Assembly: GCF_001592935.1 (NCBI RefSeq)
Contig: NZ_LRDB01000003.1
Span: forward strand, 62,001-126,000
Source: Roseivirga echinicomitans
GTDB taxonomy: Bacteria > Bacteroidota > Bacteroidia > Cytophagales > Cyclobacteriaceae
Reading direction: 5' to 3'
Length of the DNA stretch: 64,000 bases
In this document: positions 44,771 to 53,359 of the stretch, piece by piece
How the letters are laid out: the number at the start of each line of letters is the position of its first letter
Numbering within the stretch: position 1 is the first letter of the stretch
The notes under the pieces: generated by a model
Told to the model about the DNA's origin: nothing
What the model saw: the letters and a program-made list of their open reading frames with translations, nothing else
Databases searched by the model: none
Made by a program: the position numbers and the translations under genes

Positions 44771-45157
44771 TTAGTTTAAAGATTGATTAAGAACTGTATA
44801 GGTTTCTATTTGATATAAAGCCACTTGCTGGTTTTGCGGACTTCCGTTCATTCTCACCAGATGATAAGCAAGTGACGAGAGTTTATAGTCTCTATAAATT
44901 TGGCTAAACTCTCCTCTGAAAGTGATTCTAATATGATTCTCCATAGCAACATGAGCGGTAATCAGAATTGTCTGGACTCTATCCAATACTTTTTCAAATT
45001 CCCCCAAGTTATTGTAGCCGTTTTTTTCGAGTATGTCGGAGGCATAATAGCGGAGTTCTACTTCCTGCATTTGATCTCTGAACCTTTGTAAAGGCTCAGA
45101 AATCTCACTAAAACCGAAAATAAGAACTGAAGCCTCCATAACCACCGTTTTAAGCAT
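44771..45157 (-). CDS. DinD-like short protein
   Basis: 128 residues if started at 45157 (MLKTVVMEASVLIFGF); the frame extends to 45265 but that part covers the operators and -7 box. VELRYYASDILEKNGYNNLGEFEKVLDRVQTILI and DYKLSSLAYHLVRMNGSPQNQ follow the pattern of DNA-damage-inducible DinD / antirepressor-type proteins (compare LSRYACYLIAMNGDP). Much shorter than DinD. Function unclear. Confidence 0.55.
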   Translation of the reverse strand: MLKTVVMEASVLIFGFSEISEPLQRFRDQMQEVELRYYASDILEKNGYNNLGEFEKVLDRVQTILITAHVAMENHIRITFRGEFSQIYRDYKLSSLAYHLVRMNGSPQNQQVALYQIETYTVLNQSLN

Positions 45158-45181
45158 TGAGAAACATTGAAAATTGTTACA

Positions 45182-45246
45182 CAAAGCTAGTTTACCCAAA
45201 GCTTTACAACCATGACCTGTATCAGAGTACAGAATGATTCTGGTCA
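45182..45246 (-). promoter_or_regulatory. Tandem operators and -7 box of DinD-like operon
   Basis: TGACCTGTATCA (45213-45224) and TGATTCTGGTCA (45235-45246), 22 bp apart; TAGCTTTG (45189-45182 on -), a full match to TAnnTTTG, is exactly 33 bp from the nearer centre. The same pair may serve the divergent Na/Pi gene, where TTGATTCG is at the same distance. Confidence 0.8.
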
Positions 45247-45357
45247 TTTGAAAAGGAAGTTTCAATTGGTTGATTCGAATATTGAAATGGTGCCCTTATC
45301 AGAATTAATTCATTTGGATTAAAAGGGGGTACCTTAAGAACATTAAGTATCAATTGA

Positions 45358-47031
45358 ATGCTTGAAAATATCGACATCTGGAAGTTTGCTGCGGGCTTAG
45401 GGCTTTTTCTATTTGGCATGACCCAGTTAGAGAACGGTGTAAAAGAATTGGCTGGCAGGAGTTTTAAAACATTCATAAAAAAACATACCAAAAACAAATT
45501 CAAAGCAATATTTGGAGGCGCCTTGATTACGGCTGTTTTGCAAAGCAGTTCAGTGGTTTCCTTGATGCTGCTAGCTTTTGTTGGAGCTGGGGTCATTAGT
45601 ATGAAGAGTGCTCTGGGGGTAATAATAGGCTCTAACCTTGGCACTACTTTTACAGGTTGGTTGGTAACTGCTTTGGGGTTTAAAATGGATATTCAGAATT
45701 TCGTGATGCCATTTATTGCCTTTGGGGCTCTTTTGGTAGTGCTCTTCCCTAAGCAGAAAACAGTCTTTAATTCTGGCTTACTAGTACTAGGCATGGCCTT
45801 TCTCTTTTTAGGACTCGACTTTATGAAAGAGAGTGTAATGCTGCTGGCAGAAACTTTTGATATCAGCTCATTTGCCAACTTCAAGCCTATTGTGTTTTTG
45901 CTAGTAGGGTTCGTCTTTACTGCCATTATTCAATCAAGTTCAGCCTCTATGGTGATTACTTTAAGTGCTTTACACGCTGGCATTATTGGCTTTGAGGCGG
46001 CCGCTGCCATGGTAATAGGCTCTGATTTAGGCACTACCATTACCGTGCTTTTGGGTAGCATATCTGGCACTGCCGCAAAAAAACGGGTGGCCTTAGGACA
46101 TTTCTTCTTCAACTTGGCAACTGACACAATGGCCTTTCTAGTTATGAAATGGCTGATACTACTCATCACTGTTGTATTTGGAGTCACAGATCAACTTTTT
46201 GGGCTAGTCATTTTCCATAGTACTTTCAATATATTGGGCATCATCCTATTTATCCCTTTCATTAATCAGTTTGCCCGATTTCTTGAAAAGAGGTATAGCC
46301 AAGATGATCAAAGGGTCAGTCTATTCATTTATAAATCTACTGTTGACGTGCCAGAAGCCGCCCTAGAGTCACTTAAAAATGAAACCAAGCACCTACTTTC
46401 TCTGGTCATCGGCCTGTACGGGACTGCATTCCTTTTTGGAAAAGACCAAGAAAGCCGAAGATTTGTTAATGGATTAATTAGAAAAGTAAAAGTATCCTTT
46501 AAAGATCACTACAATAGTATAAAACAGCTACAAGGCGAAATGATCAATTTTTACAGCGACCTGCAAAAACAACAACTCGAGGAAACAGAATCTGCAAAAC
46601 TAGCGCAGCTTATGTCGGCCATAGGCAATAGCCTTTATGCGGCTAAAGGAATTAAAGATATAGAAGACGACTTAGATACCTTTAGGAAATCGAGTCGAAG
46701 TGCCATAAACAGACTTTATGATGGTTATGCTGAGGCTAGCAAATCAATGATTCAGCGGTTTTTAGAATTACTTGATTCTGAAAATGAGCAGACCTACTTT
46801 GAAGAGCTCGGGAACCTACTGTTGATCATCCAAAAGGATTATGATGCCCTTTTATCTACCGTGTATGACCGATCGCACCGCAAGCATTTAGAGGAAGTGG
46901 ACATTGCCACTGTACTCAATGTGAATAGGGAACTTTATGCTTCAAATAAGGCCATTATCATGGCCATGAAAGACTATTTACTGAGCCCAGAACAGGCTAG
47001 TGAATTCGAAAACCTACCTGCCTTTAGGTAG
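45358..47031 (+). CDS. Na+/Pi cotransporter family protein with PhoU-like tail
   Basis: 557 residues. Two NptA-type repeats carry GALITAVLQSSSVVSLMLLAFVGAG and TAIIQSSSASMVITLSALHAGII (the QSSS motif), about eight membrane helices in all. Residues ~340-550 are a helical PhoU-like domain. It would import or control phosphate. Lies opposite the S2P gene, 8-nt overlap at the stops. Confidence 0.93.
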   Translation: MLENIDIWKFAAGLGLFLFGMTQLENGVKELAGRSFKTFIKKHTKNKFKAIFGGALITAVLQSSSVVSLMLLAFVGAGVISMKSALGVIIGSNLGTTFTGWLVTALGFKMDIQNFVMPFIAFGALLVVLFPKQKTVFNSGLLVLGMAFLFLGLDFMKESVMLLAETFDISSFANFKPIVFLLVGFVFTAIIQSSSASMVITLSALHAGIIGFEAAAAMVIGSDLGTTITVLLGSISGTAAKKRVALGHFFFNLATDTMAFLVMKWLILLITVVFGVTDQLFGLVIFHSTFNILGIILFIPFINQFARFLEKRYSQDDQRVSLFIYKSTVDVPEAALESLKNETKHLLSLVIGLYGTAFLFGKDQESRRFVNGLIRKVKVSFKDHYNSIKQLQGEMINFYSDLQKQQLEETESAKLAQLMSAIGNSLYAAKGIKDIEDDLDTFRKSSRSAINRLYDGYAEASKSMIQRFLELLDSENEQTYFEELGNLLLIIQKDYDALLSTVYDRSHRKHLEEVDIATVLNVNRELYASNKAIIMAMKDYLLSPEQASEFENLPAFR

Positions 47032-48127
47032 TGCTTTTCCTCAGCCTCTTATTAGATTTGGATTCTCTAATGGCAACAAATTCCAAAATATTTTCCATAT
47101 TCAAAACCCCAAGGATGTCACCATCTTCAATAACTGGTATCAAAGCACCTCCTTTCAACACTGGGTTTAGCAGCAGTTCCTTCAGAGCTGTATCCGATGA
47201 AATCGAATCGGTACTAGGCTCCATTATTTCAAATAAGGTGGTACCTTCTTCATGCGTAGTGATTGCTTTTATGATCTGATTTCTGTTAATATTTCCCACA
47301 ATCCTACCCCTGTCTGTAACCACAAAATGGGTGGATTGACTATTCAAAATGTTTTTAGCGGCATCACCCAGCGTGGTATCACCGCTCATAGTGGCAAAAT
47401 CATGCATTACTATATCCTTAGCCGTATACCCCTCCAGCCAAATTTGAGAATGTACCATGGAAGACTCTGCTGAGCCAGCCAGTATAATAAACGCCCCTAT
47501 AACAATGAGAAACGGATTATAATAAAGACCCCAAACAATAAAACCAACGGCTAATACCTGCCCCACTGCCACTGCTATTTTTGTAGCTTTTTCTCTGGGC
47601 TGAAACATGGCCAAAATAGATCTGAAAATTCTACCCCCATCCATTGGAAATGCAGGAATCAGATTGAAAAATCCCAAGGATAGGTTGACGACCCAAAGCA
47701 AGATGACAAAATTGGCCGCATTGACTGAAGTCATATCCAAGCTCAAGACAGAATGTATACTGAGTTGCGCTGCAAAGTAGATGATGGTAGCAATCACAAA
47801 ATTGACTGCTGGACCCGCAATGGATACTAAAAACTCCTGTTTTGGGTTTTCAGGCAGTTTTTCGAATCTAGCCACACCACCAATCGGCAATAGAACAATA
47901 TCTTTGGTTCTAAAACCAAATCTCCGCCCCACCAAAGCATGCCCAAATTCATGAAGTACCACGCACAAAAATATAGTAAGGATAAAAAGGATATGCCATC
48001 CGATCTGTGCTGCATTTTGCCCAGAAGAAAGCCCAACCAACACGATATAAGCAATCAGGATTAAGAAAGTCCAGTGAACGAAAACTTTGATTTTGGAGAA
48101 CTGACCAAGGTATAAAGATCTTTTCAT
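47024..48127 (-). CDS. Site-2 protease (M50) with CBS domains, Rip3-like
   Basis: 367 residues. The zinc site is HEFGH at 59-63 in a membrane helix and the third ligand Asp163 is in NLIPAFPMDGGRIF. Six helices, then two CBS domains (about 235-355) that would bind adenine nucleotides. This is the architecture of mycobacterial Rip3 (a DosR-regulon member). It may cut an anti-sigma factor or other membrane protein in response to energy state. Confidence 0.93.
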   Translation of the reverse strand: MKRSLYLGQFSKIKVFVHWTFLILIAYIVLVGLSSGQNAAQIGWHILFILTIFLCVVLHEFGHALVGRRFGFRTKDIVLLPIGGVARFEKLPENPKQEFLVSIAGPAVNFVIATIIYFAAQLSIHSVLSLDMTSVNAANFVILLWVVNLSLGFFNLIPAFPMDGGRIFRSILAMFQPREKATKIAVAVGQVLAVGFIVWGLYYNPFLIVIGAFIILAGSAESSMVHSQIWLEGYTAKDIVMHDFATMSGDTTLGDAAKNILNSQSTHFVVTDRGRIVGNINRNQIIKAITTHEEGTTLFEIMEPSTDSISSDTALKELLLNPVLKGGALIPVIEDGDILGVLNMENILEFVAIRESKSNKRLRKSTT

Positions 48128-48175
48128 AGCTATTTATTTCACTAGCAATAAAGCTCACAAAGTCCATCATTAAAA

Positions 48176-48209
48176 TGATCCACATCATTCACTAGTATGA
48201 TTTGACATA
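48176..48209 (-). promoter_or_regulatory. Operators of site-2 protease gene
   Basis: TGATCCACATCA (48176-48187), centred 54 bp before the ATG, with a half-site TGATTTGACATA 22 bp further upstream (48198-48209). The -7 box at the expected place is weak. Confidence 0.6.
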
Positions 48210-48245
48210 GGAATCCGGGTGTGAATCTTTGAGGTGAGAAATAGC

Positions 48246-48310
48246 TGACACAAGTCATTTCGAACATTGATAGTCATCATTGAAGGCAGTGCACAGTTGA
48301 GCTAAGTTTG
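48246..48310 (+). promoter_or_regulatory. Tandem operators and -7 box of DUF4136 operon
   Basis: TGACACAAGTCA (48246-48257) and TGATAGTCATCA (48268-48279), 22 bp apart, both perfect; TAAGTTTG (48303-48310), full match to TAnnTTTG, exactly 33 bp after the nearer centre. The cleanest example in the window. Confidence 0.85.
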
Positions 48311-48341
48311 TTGAAACAATTCGTCCACTAAACCCAAAGAG

Positions 48342-48875
48342 ATGAAAAAGCTCATAACTACTTTAAGTATTGTACTGCTGTTTTCTGGTTGTGCAGAACA
48401 GTTGTATCTGTCATCAGATTTCGATAGAACCGCTGATTTTAGCACTTACAAAACATATGCCTTGGCAAAGGATCAAGAAAAACCTGGGAATACAAGCCCC
48501 ATGTTTGATAATGAACTGAATAGAAAAAGAATCAAAGAGGCGATTGAAAAGGAAATGAAATCCATGGGACTTGCACAGTCTGATTGGGAACCAGACTTAC
48601 TAATCGATTTTCATATCACGATCGATCAGCAAACTGACTACATCGTTCATAATAATTATCCTTTCCGCTACCGCTATTGGCCCAGCTACGATGTCGCTTC
48701 CTATACTTTTAAAAAAGGAGCTTTAGTAATACACATAGTAGATACCAAAAAAGAACAATTGGTATGGCAAGGGGTAGGAAGCAAGAGGTTGGATGATGTG
48801 CCCCCCAGAGATTTAGAAGCAAAAATACAAGAGGCTGTTAAAGCCATATTTTCTCAATATCCCAATAGACGATGA
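48342..48875 (+). CDS. DUF4136 lipoprotein
   Basis: 177 residues: lipobox LLFSGC; FDRTADFSTYKTYALAKD near the start and KGALVIHIVDTKKEQLVWQGVGSKRL at the end are the DUF4136 hallmarks. Outer-membrane lipoprotein of unknown role. Overlaps the next gene by 4 nt. Confidence 0.9.
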   Translation: MKKLITTLSIVLLFSGCAEQLYLSSDFDRTADFSTYKTYALAKDQEKPGNTSPMFDNELNRKRIKEAIEKEMKSMGLAQSDWEPDLLIDFHITIDQQTDYIVHNNYPFRYRYWPSYDVASYTFKKGALVIHIVDTKKEQLVWQGVGSKRLDDVPPRDLEAKIQEAVKAIFSQYPNRR

Positions 48876-49291
48876 AACTTAGTTGGCCAAAAAATCAAAG
48901 GAGCAAGGGGTTTTCAATAGAAGAGAACCCCTACTTAAACATTCCAAGCAAAAGTTTCAAAGTCTTTCGAAAGAATGGTGGCAAGCTCTATTCAGAAGGT
49001 GAAAAGCTTGATCATTTCTATCGGCTTATTGAGGGTGAAGTGCTTCTCACAAAAAAAGATCAATTGGGTAGAAATATCTTACTACTTAAGGTCAACCAAG
49101 AAGATCTTTTAGGGTTTCAAGCCATTCAAAACTCCAATGTTTCAACCCACACAGCCCACATCCACAAACCATCAAGGTTTATGAAAATTCCCCTTTCATT
49201 AGTGACTGCGCTACCTAATTTTCATGATAAGCTGATTCAACAGTTAGTTGCTCATTTAGATCAAATTGAGAAAGTGACCCTTTCTATATAG
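48872..49291 (+). CDS. Cyclic-nucleotide-binding-fold protein without DNA-binding domain
   Basis: 139 residues. GGKLYSEGEKLDHFYRLIEGEVLLTKKDQLGRNILLLKVNQEDLLGF is the beta-roll of Crp/Fnr-type sensors; the frame ends before any HTH. It could be a signal-binding partner, or a degraded regulator, upstream of the two-component and Crp/Fnr genes. Confidence 0.75.
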   Translation: MKLSWPKNQRSKGFSIEENPYLNIPSKSFKVFRKNGGKLYSEGEKLDHFYRLIEGEVLLTKKDQLGRNILLLKVNQEDLLGFQAIQNSNVSTHTAHIHKPSRFMKIPLSLVTALPNFHDKLIQQLVAHLDQIEKVTLSI

Positions 49292-49407
49292 TGCTCTATG
49301 AAGCTAAAATTCTGTTGTTCCTTAACAACAGATCAAAATCATCCTCCAAATTTCTTATTTTTTGACCTACATGGACTATCTTCATTGACCTAACCGATCA
49401 AATAGTA

Positions 49408-50811
49408 ATGCTTGAGTACCTAAAGGACGATTTTATATCCCCACTGATATTCAAAAATTCCGTTGAGGGTATTCTCGTGACCAGTAGCGATGGATTGATT
49501 GTTCAAGCCAACCCCAGTTGCTTAAAAACCTTTGGTTACTCATTTGATGAACTTATCGGCCAGCCCGTTGAAAAACTCCTACCAGGCAACCTTAGCACTG
49601 TACACCTTCAGCATCGTAAGAATTATGTGAAAAACCCTCAATTCAGGAAAATGGCTTCAGGTTTAGAACTCATTGGCTTGAACAAGGTAGGGAATGAGGT
49701 GCCATTGGAAATCAGCCTTAGCTATGTACATTCCAAGGTGGGTTTATTAGTGATTTGTTTCATTGTGGACATTTCCAATAGCAAAAAGCTAGAGCGTGAA
49801 TTGAAAAAGGAACGCAAAATGATCCAGCAGTATTTAGAGGTAACCAGTTCCATATTTTTAATACTGAATAAAGATGAAACCATTGCTGTAGCAAATAAAG
49901 CTGCAGGTGATTTGTTGGGAGTATCTGAAAATGAACTGAAAGGCATGAACTGGTTTGATGAATTTATTCCAGAATCGGAACGTGAAAATGTCCGAAGCCT
50001 GTTTCACGAAATGATTGATAGCAAAACTGGCATCAGCCTTACAAATGAAAATCTAATAATTAACGCTCAGGGTGAACAGCGACTTATTGAATGGCACAAT
50101 ACCGTTTTGAAAGACAGGTTGGGAATGCCAGACGCCACCTTGAGCAGTGGTGTGGACATTACTGAAAAGAGAGCTCTGGAAAAAACGAGGAAAGAAGCCC
50201 TAGTGATGGGCCAAGAAAATGAAAGGCGAAGAATAGCGCAAGAGCTCCATGATGGCCTCGGCCAATCTATCTCGGCTATTAACCTCAACCTTAATGCTTT
50301 AGAGCCTGAATTAGAGGGATTTACTGAAAGATTTAAGGGGATATACAGCAATTTAAAAAGTAAACTTAATGAAACCATAGAAGAAGTTCGGTCCATCTCA
50401 CGCAACCTGACCCCAAGGATCTTGGAGGACTTTGGACTAGGAAGGGCCTTGGAGTATTTATGCGATACCATTGATAAATCAACGCAAGTAAAGTTGAACC
50501 TGAGCCTTCATGGAGATTTATTGAATATTGATCAAAAAATAGCTTTGGGATTATACAGGATAATCCAAGAGCTAGTAAATAATGCCTTGCACCATGCAAA
50601 CCCAAAAAACATTAACGTACATGTTACCAGAGACAAGTCGGAAATAATTGTTTTAGTGGAAGATGACGGTGGAGGTTTTGATCCCAATATGAAATTTTTT
50701 GGCTTAGGGCTGAGCAATATGCAGTCAAGAGTAGAAGTACTTAATGGCCAAGTGGAAGTAGATTCGAACGACAAGAGCGGCACCACCATTTCAATCACAA
50801 TACCCATATGA
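49408..50811 (+). CDS. PAS-PAS-HisKA_3 sensor kinase (NarX/DegS class)
   Basis: 467 residues, no membrane helix, so cytosolic. PAS 1 about 12-125 (VTSSDGLIVQANPSCLKTFGYS), PAS 2 about 140-255, dimerisation helix with His281 in QELHDGLGQSISAIN, then an ATPase domain (GLGLSNMQSRVEVLNG). The PAS domains lack obvious heme or FAD motifs. Stop overlaps the NarL gene. Domain order recalls DosS/T, though with PAS instead of GAF. Confidence 0.93.
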   Translation: MLEYLKDDFISPLIFKNSVEGILVTSSDGLIVQANPSCLKTFGYSFDELIGQPVEKLLPGNLSTVHLQHRKNYVKNPQFRKMASGLELIGLNKVGNEVPLEISLSYVHSKVGLLVICFIVDISNSKKLERELKKERKMIQQYLEVTSSIFLILNKDETIAVANKAAGDLLGVSENELKGMNWFDEFIPESERENVRSLFHEMIDSKTGISLTNENLIINAQGEQRLIEWHNTVLKDRLGMPDATLSSGVDITEKRALEKTRKEALVMGQENERRRIAQELHDGLGQSISAINLNLNALEPELEGFTERFKGIYSNLKSKLNETIEEVRSISRNLTPRILEDFGLGRALEYLCDTIDKSTQVKLNLSLHGDLLNIDQKIALGLYRIIQELVNNALHHANPKNINVHVTRDKSEIIVLVEDDGGGFDPNMKFFGLGLSNMQSRVEVLNGQVEVDSNDKSGTTISITIPI

Positions 50812-51458
50812 ATAAGATCAGGGTTTTTTTGGTAGATGATCACACATTGATCAGAGAGGGTGTCAAGAATTCTTTGACAAACTACCCCCATATTGAAGTC
50901 GTAGGGGAGGCAAAGGATGGTGAAGAGGCACTTAGTCGTTTAGCCCTGTGCGAAGCAGAGTTGGTGATTATGGATGTAAGCATGCCTTGTATGGGAGGGG
51001 CTGAAACCACCAAACTGATCATAGAAAAATACCCCAATACAAATGTAATGGTACTCAGCATGCACAACGAGGAGACCATGATCAGAGAAATGTTGAATGC
51101 GGGAGCTTTGGGCTATATACTGAAAAGCACCAATATGACAGAACTACTTGAAGCTATTGAAACGGTTTCAAAAGGCGAAATCTATTTCACTAAAGAGGTA
51201 TCTGCCAATATCATGAAACAGCTGGTGAAAGGTAAGGCCAACAGCCAGTCTCAAAGTTTGGATAAACTCACCAAAAGAGAAATTGAAATCCTGAAATTAA
51301 TTGCCGAAGAATTCACCAACCATGAAATTGCCGAAAAGCTTTTTATTAGCCCTAGAACGGTAGATACCCATCGTAGAAATTTAATCCAAAAGCTCCAAGC
51401 AAAAAATACCGCAGGTTTAGTACGCTATGCCATCAAACACAAAATCACTAAAGTATAA
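50808..51458 (+). CDS. NarL/LuxR-type response regulator
   Basis: 216 residues: receiver domain with phosphorylation Asp56 in LVIMDVSMP, Thr/Lys switch residues (MVLSMH, LKST), and a LuxR-type HTH (LTKREIEILKLIAEEFTNHEIAEKL...SPRTVDTHRRNLIQKL). Encoded 4 nt inside the kinase gene, so it is its partner. Its DNA site is unknown. Confidence 0.95.
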   Translation: MNKIRVFLVDDHTLIREGVKNSLTNYPHIEVVGEAKDGEEALSRLALCEAELVIMDVSMPCMGGAETTKLIIEKYPNTNVMVLSMHNEETMIREMLNAGALGYILKSTNMTELLEAIETVSKGEIYFTKEVSANIMKQLVKGKANSQSQSLDKLTKREIEILKLIAEEFTNHEIAEKLFISPRTVDTHRRNLIQKLQAKNTAGLVRYAIKHKITKV

Positions 51459-51608
51459 AACTCTTTTTACTGTGCAGCGGAAGAAAAACTCATTATTTTC
51501 ATGAGTGATCTACGCATTTTTCTTAGAAATAAAATACGCCTTTTGCGTCTAACATAAACTGGGTTTTGGCATTAGCTTCGGGTATTCACACATCATAAAA
51601 ATAAGGCC

Positions 51609-52289
51609 ATGTATACCGTTGAATTAAAATACTCAGAAGAGCCTGCCGCTCCGCCCCACTTCTTAAAACTCTCATCTAACAGCTTTGAAGAAGGTGATTT
51701 TGACGAGAATTTTTATCAAAAAAGTCAAATGGTATTCCGAAAAGGAAACACACCTCGTGGCTTGTTTTATATTAAATCAGGCAGGGTCAAAATATATAAG
51801 CATGGCAGTGATGGGAAGGAACAAATCTTAACAATTGCAGCCGCAGGACGTTTTTTAGGTTACACAGATTTATTAGCTCAGCGCAAATATACCTCAAGCG
51901 CTATGTCTATTGAAGAAGCTGTGATTGTGTTTATTCCCAAAGAGGATTTCTTTAAAATCTTCAAATCAAATGAGGGTTCCGATTATTTCACCAACCTACT
52001 GTGCAAAGACTTGATAGAGGCTGAAAAAAAAATGGTCTCAATGGCCTATACACCAGTAAGGGGAAGGCTGGCAGAAGGTTTATTGGAGTTAGTAGACACC
52101 TATGAAGATCACGAGCATAAAATTGAGCTGAGCAGGGAAGATCTTGCCAATTTTATAGGCACGGCCAAGGAAACCGTTATTCGGTTGCTGTCAGAATTTA
52201 AGTCTGAAAAACTGGTTCAAATCCAGGGAAAGTACATCCAAGTGATCAACCCACAAGGGTTGAGCAAAGTCAACAGTTTATACTCTTAA
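51609..52289 (+). CDS. Crp/Fnr family transcription factor
   Basis: 226 residues: beta-roll sensor domain (MVFRKGNTPRGLFYIKSGRVKIY), long dimer helix, and a Crp HTH with recognition helix TAKETVIRLLSEF. The Glu and Arg that contact the TGA core (ETISR in FNR, ETVGR in CRP) are kept (ETVIR). There is only one Cys, so no FNR-type 4Fe-4S cluster. It is the best candidate to bind the TGAYN4RTCA operators of this island. Its own leader shows no such site, only the weak repeat ACTCAT-7 nt-ATGAGT. Confidence 0.9.
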   Translation: MYTVELKYSEEPAAPPHFLKLSSNSFEEGDFDENFYQKSQMVFRKGNTPRGLFYIKSGRVKIYKHGSDGKEQILTIAAAGRFLGYTDLLAQRKYTSSAMSIEEAVIVFIPKEDFFKIFKSNEGSDYFTNLLCKDLIEAEKKMVSMAYTPVRGRLAEGLLELVDTYEDHEHKIELSREDLANFIGTAKETVIRLLSEFKSEKLVQIQGKYIQVINPQGLSKVNSLYS

Positions 52290-52294
52290 TTATC

Positions 52295-52744
52295 ATGCTC
52301 GGATCCCTAAATAATTTACAGATTGACACACTACTGAGGTCAGAACTCATTGGCCGAATTGGCTGTAGTATTGATGGCAACACATACATAGTTCCTGTTG
52401 CCTATGTTTATGATGGTGAATTTATATACAGTTATACCCAAGAAGGCAAGAAAACGACAATGCTAAGAGCTAACCCATCAGTATGTTTTCAGGTAGATCA
52501 CATTACAGACATGGCCAACTGGCAATCTGTGGTTGTCCAGGGGAAATTTCAAGAATTGGAGGGTGAAGAAAAGGAATCGGCATTGCAGCTATTGACCACC
52601 CGGTTGATGCCTATAAAAACTGGCGAAAGCAACCAACCCAAGTACGGTATGGAAAAAATCCACAGTCATGTAAAGCCCTTTACCAAATTTATCACCTATC
52701 GAATTCAGATTCTTGAACAATCTGGAAGGTTTGAGAAGGAATGA
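52295..52744 (+). CDS. PNPOx-fold flavin-binding protein
   Basis: 149 residues: IDTLLRSELIGRIGCSIDGNTYIVPVAYVYDGEFIYSYTQEGKKTTMLRANPSVCFQVDHI is the split-barrel of pyridoxamine-phosphate-oxidase-like proteins. Such proteins bind FMN, F420 or heme. Five nt after the Crp/Fnr gene, so cotranscribed. Confidence 0.88.
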   Translation: MLGSLNNLQIDTLLRSELIGRIGCSIDGNTYIVPVAYVYDGEFIYSYTQEGKKTTMLRANPSVCFQVDHITDMANWQSVVVQGKFQELEGEEKESALQLLTTRLMPIKTGESNQPKYGMEKIHSHVKPFTKFITYRIQILEQSGRFEKE

Positions 52745-52796
52745 AGCTAATAGAGTGGTTTTGGTAAGAAAAAACTCAAATGAGCATTTCGTGTAA

Positions 52797-52861
52797 CAAC
52801 AAAAATCATTGCTATCGATGACTAAAATCATCGGTACTTTACGTTCGGTAAAGTACCTTTA
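52797..52861 (+). promoter_or_regulatory. Orphan regulon promoter
   Basis: Operator TGACTAAAATCA (52819-52830, extended palindrome CGATGA...TCATCG), a half-site CAACAAAAATCA 22 bp upstream (52797-52808), and TACCTTTA (52854-52861, 7 of 8 with TAnnTTTG) exactly 33 bp past the operator centre. The geometry equals that of the gene promoters, yet no gene follows for 560 bp. Confidence 0.6.
52833..52857. repeat. Inverted repeat overlapping the orphan -7 box
   Basis: GGTACTTTAC, loop GTTCG, GTAAAGTACC, then TTTAT. May be the terminator of the Crp/Fnr-PNPOx operon, 90 nt past its stop, or a second regulatory site. Confidence 0.65.
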
Positions 52862-52865
52862 TATC

Positions 52866-53116
52866 ATCAAGTAAGAGATAAAAGGCAGACTTTAAAACGT
52901 TAGGGTCAATAAGCAAGTCACTCAGAAATTTTGATCAGTAAGATGGTTGAAAGGGACAGTAAAAGGTTTGTTGGTTCAGAATTTGAAACATTTTCTTGCA
53001 AAAGGAAAAAGAGTAAAATAAAGCCTCAATAACAGTAGCTTGGCATTTTATAGGTTTCACGGAATTTGTAAAATGAAGTGGGTATTTACTTCTATTGAAG
53101 TAGCTGCCCACTTTTT
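52866..53116 (+). ncRNA. Candidate small RNA (~250 nt)
   Basis: Bounded by the orphan promoter (start predicted near 52866) and a hairpin terminator ending at 53116. No clear coding frame except a 29-codon ORF at 52943-53032 (MVERDSKRF...). Inferred from its borders only; no homology seen. Confidence 0.35.
53076..53116 (+). terminator. Terminator of candidate small RNA
   Basis: 17-bp stem AAGTGGGTATTTACTTC / GAAGTAGCTGCCCACTT (mostly paired with two wobbles and one mismatch), loop TATT, then TTTTT. Confidence 0.7.
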
Positions 53117-53359
53117 GTTTGTTAAAAGGTAGGTAAAATAGAACCACCTTAGCCTTCAATACCCTAAGCATTGTGAAGAATTTTTGAAGGGTTGTGGAAT
53201 CATTCAAAAAGACCATCAGGAGGTATCTATCTGTGATGAAATAAGGACATCAACTTTTTGAGGGTTCTGCCAGCATTTAAAGTCGAGTTTCTAGGTTAAT
53301 TAGAAGGCACTTATTCGAATATACCATTTTCTTCAAAAACCCAAAGTTATCATGAGCAC

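Noticed and set aside
45222-45644. 140-codon ORF antisense to the Na/Pi gene start
   Set aside because: Mirror of a clear membrane-protein gene; its N-terminal part does not show a family.
49330-49341. AGATCAAAATCA as an operator of the sensor kinase
   Set aside because: Seven of eight bases fit but there is no partner at 22 bp and no -7 box at 33 bp.
51497-51530. Operator for self-control of the Crp/Fnr gene
   Set aside because: The repeat ACTCAT-7 nt-ATGAGT does not fit TGAYN4RTCA and no -7 box lies at the right distance.
52935-53216. 93-codon ORF on the - strand of the 52.7-53.4 kb gap
   Set aside because: It runs antisense through a strong + strand terminator, is rich in Phe and Cys without a domain pattern, and lacks a promoter.
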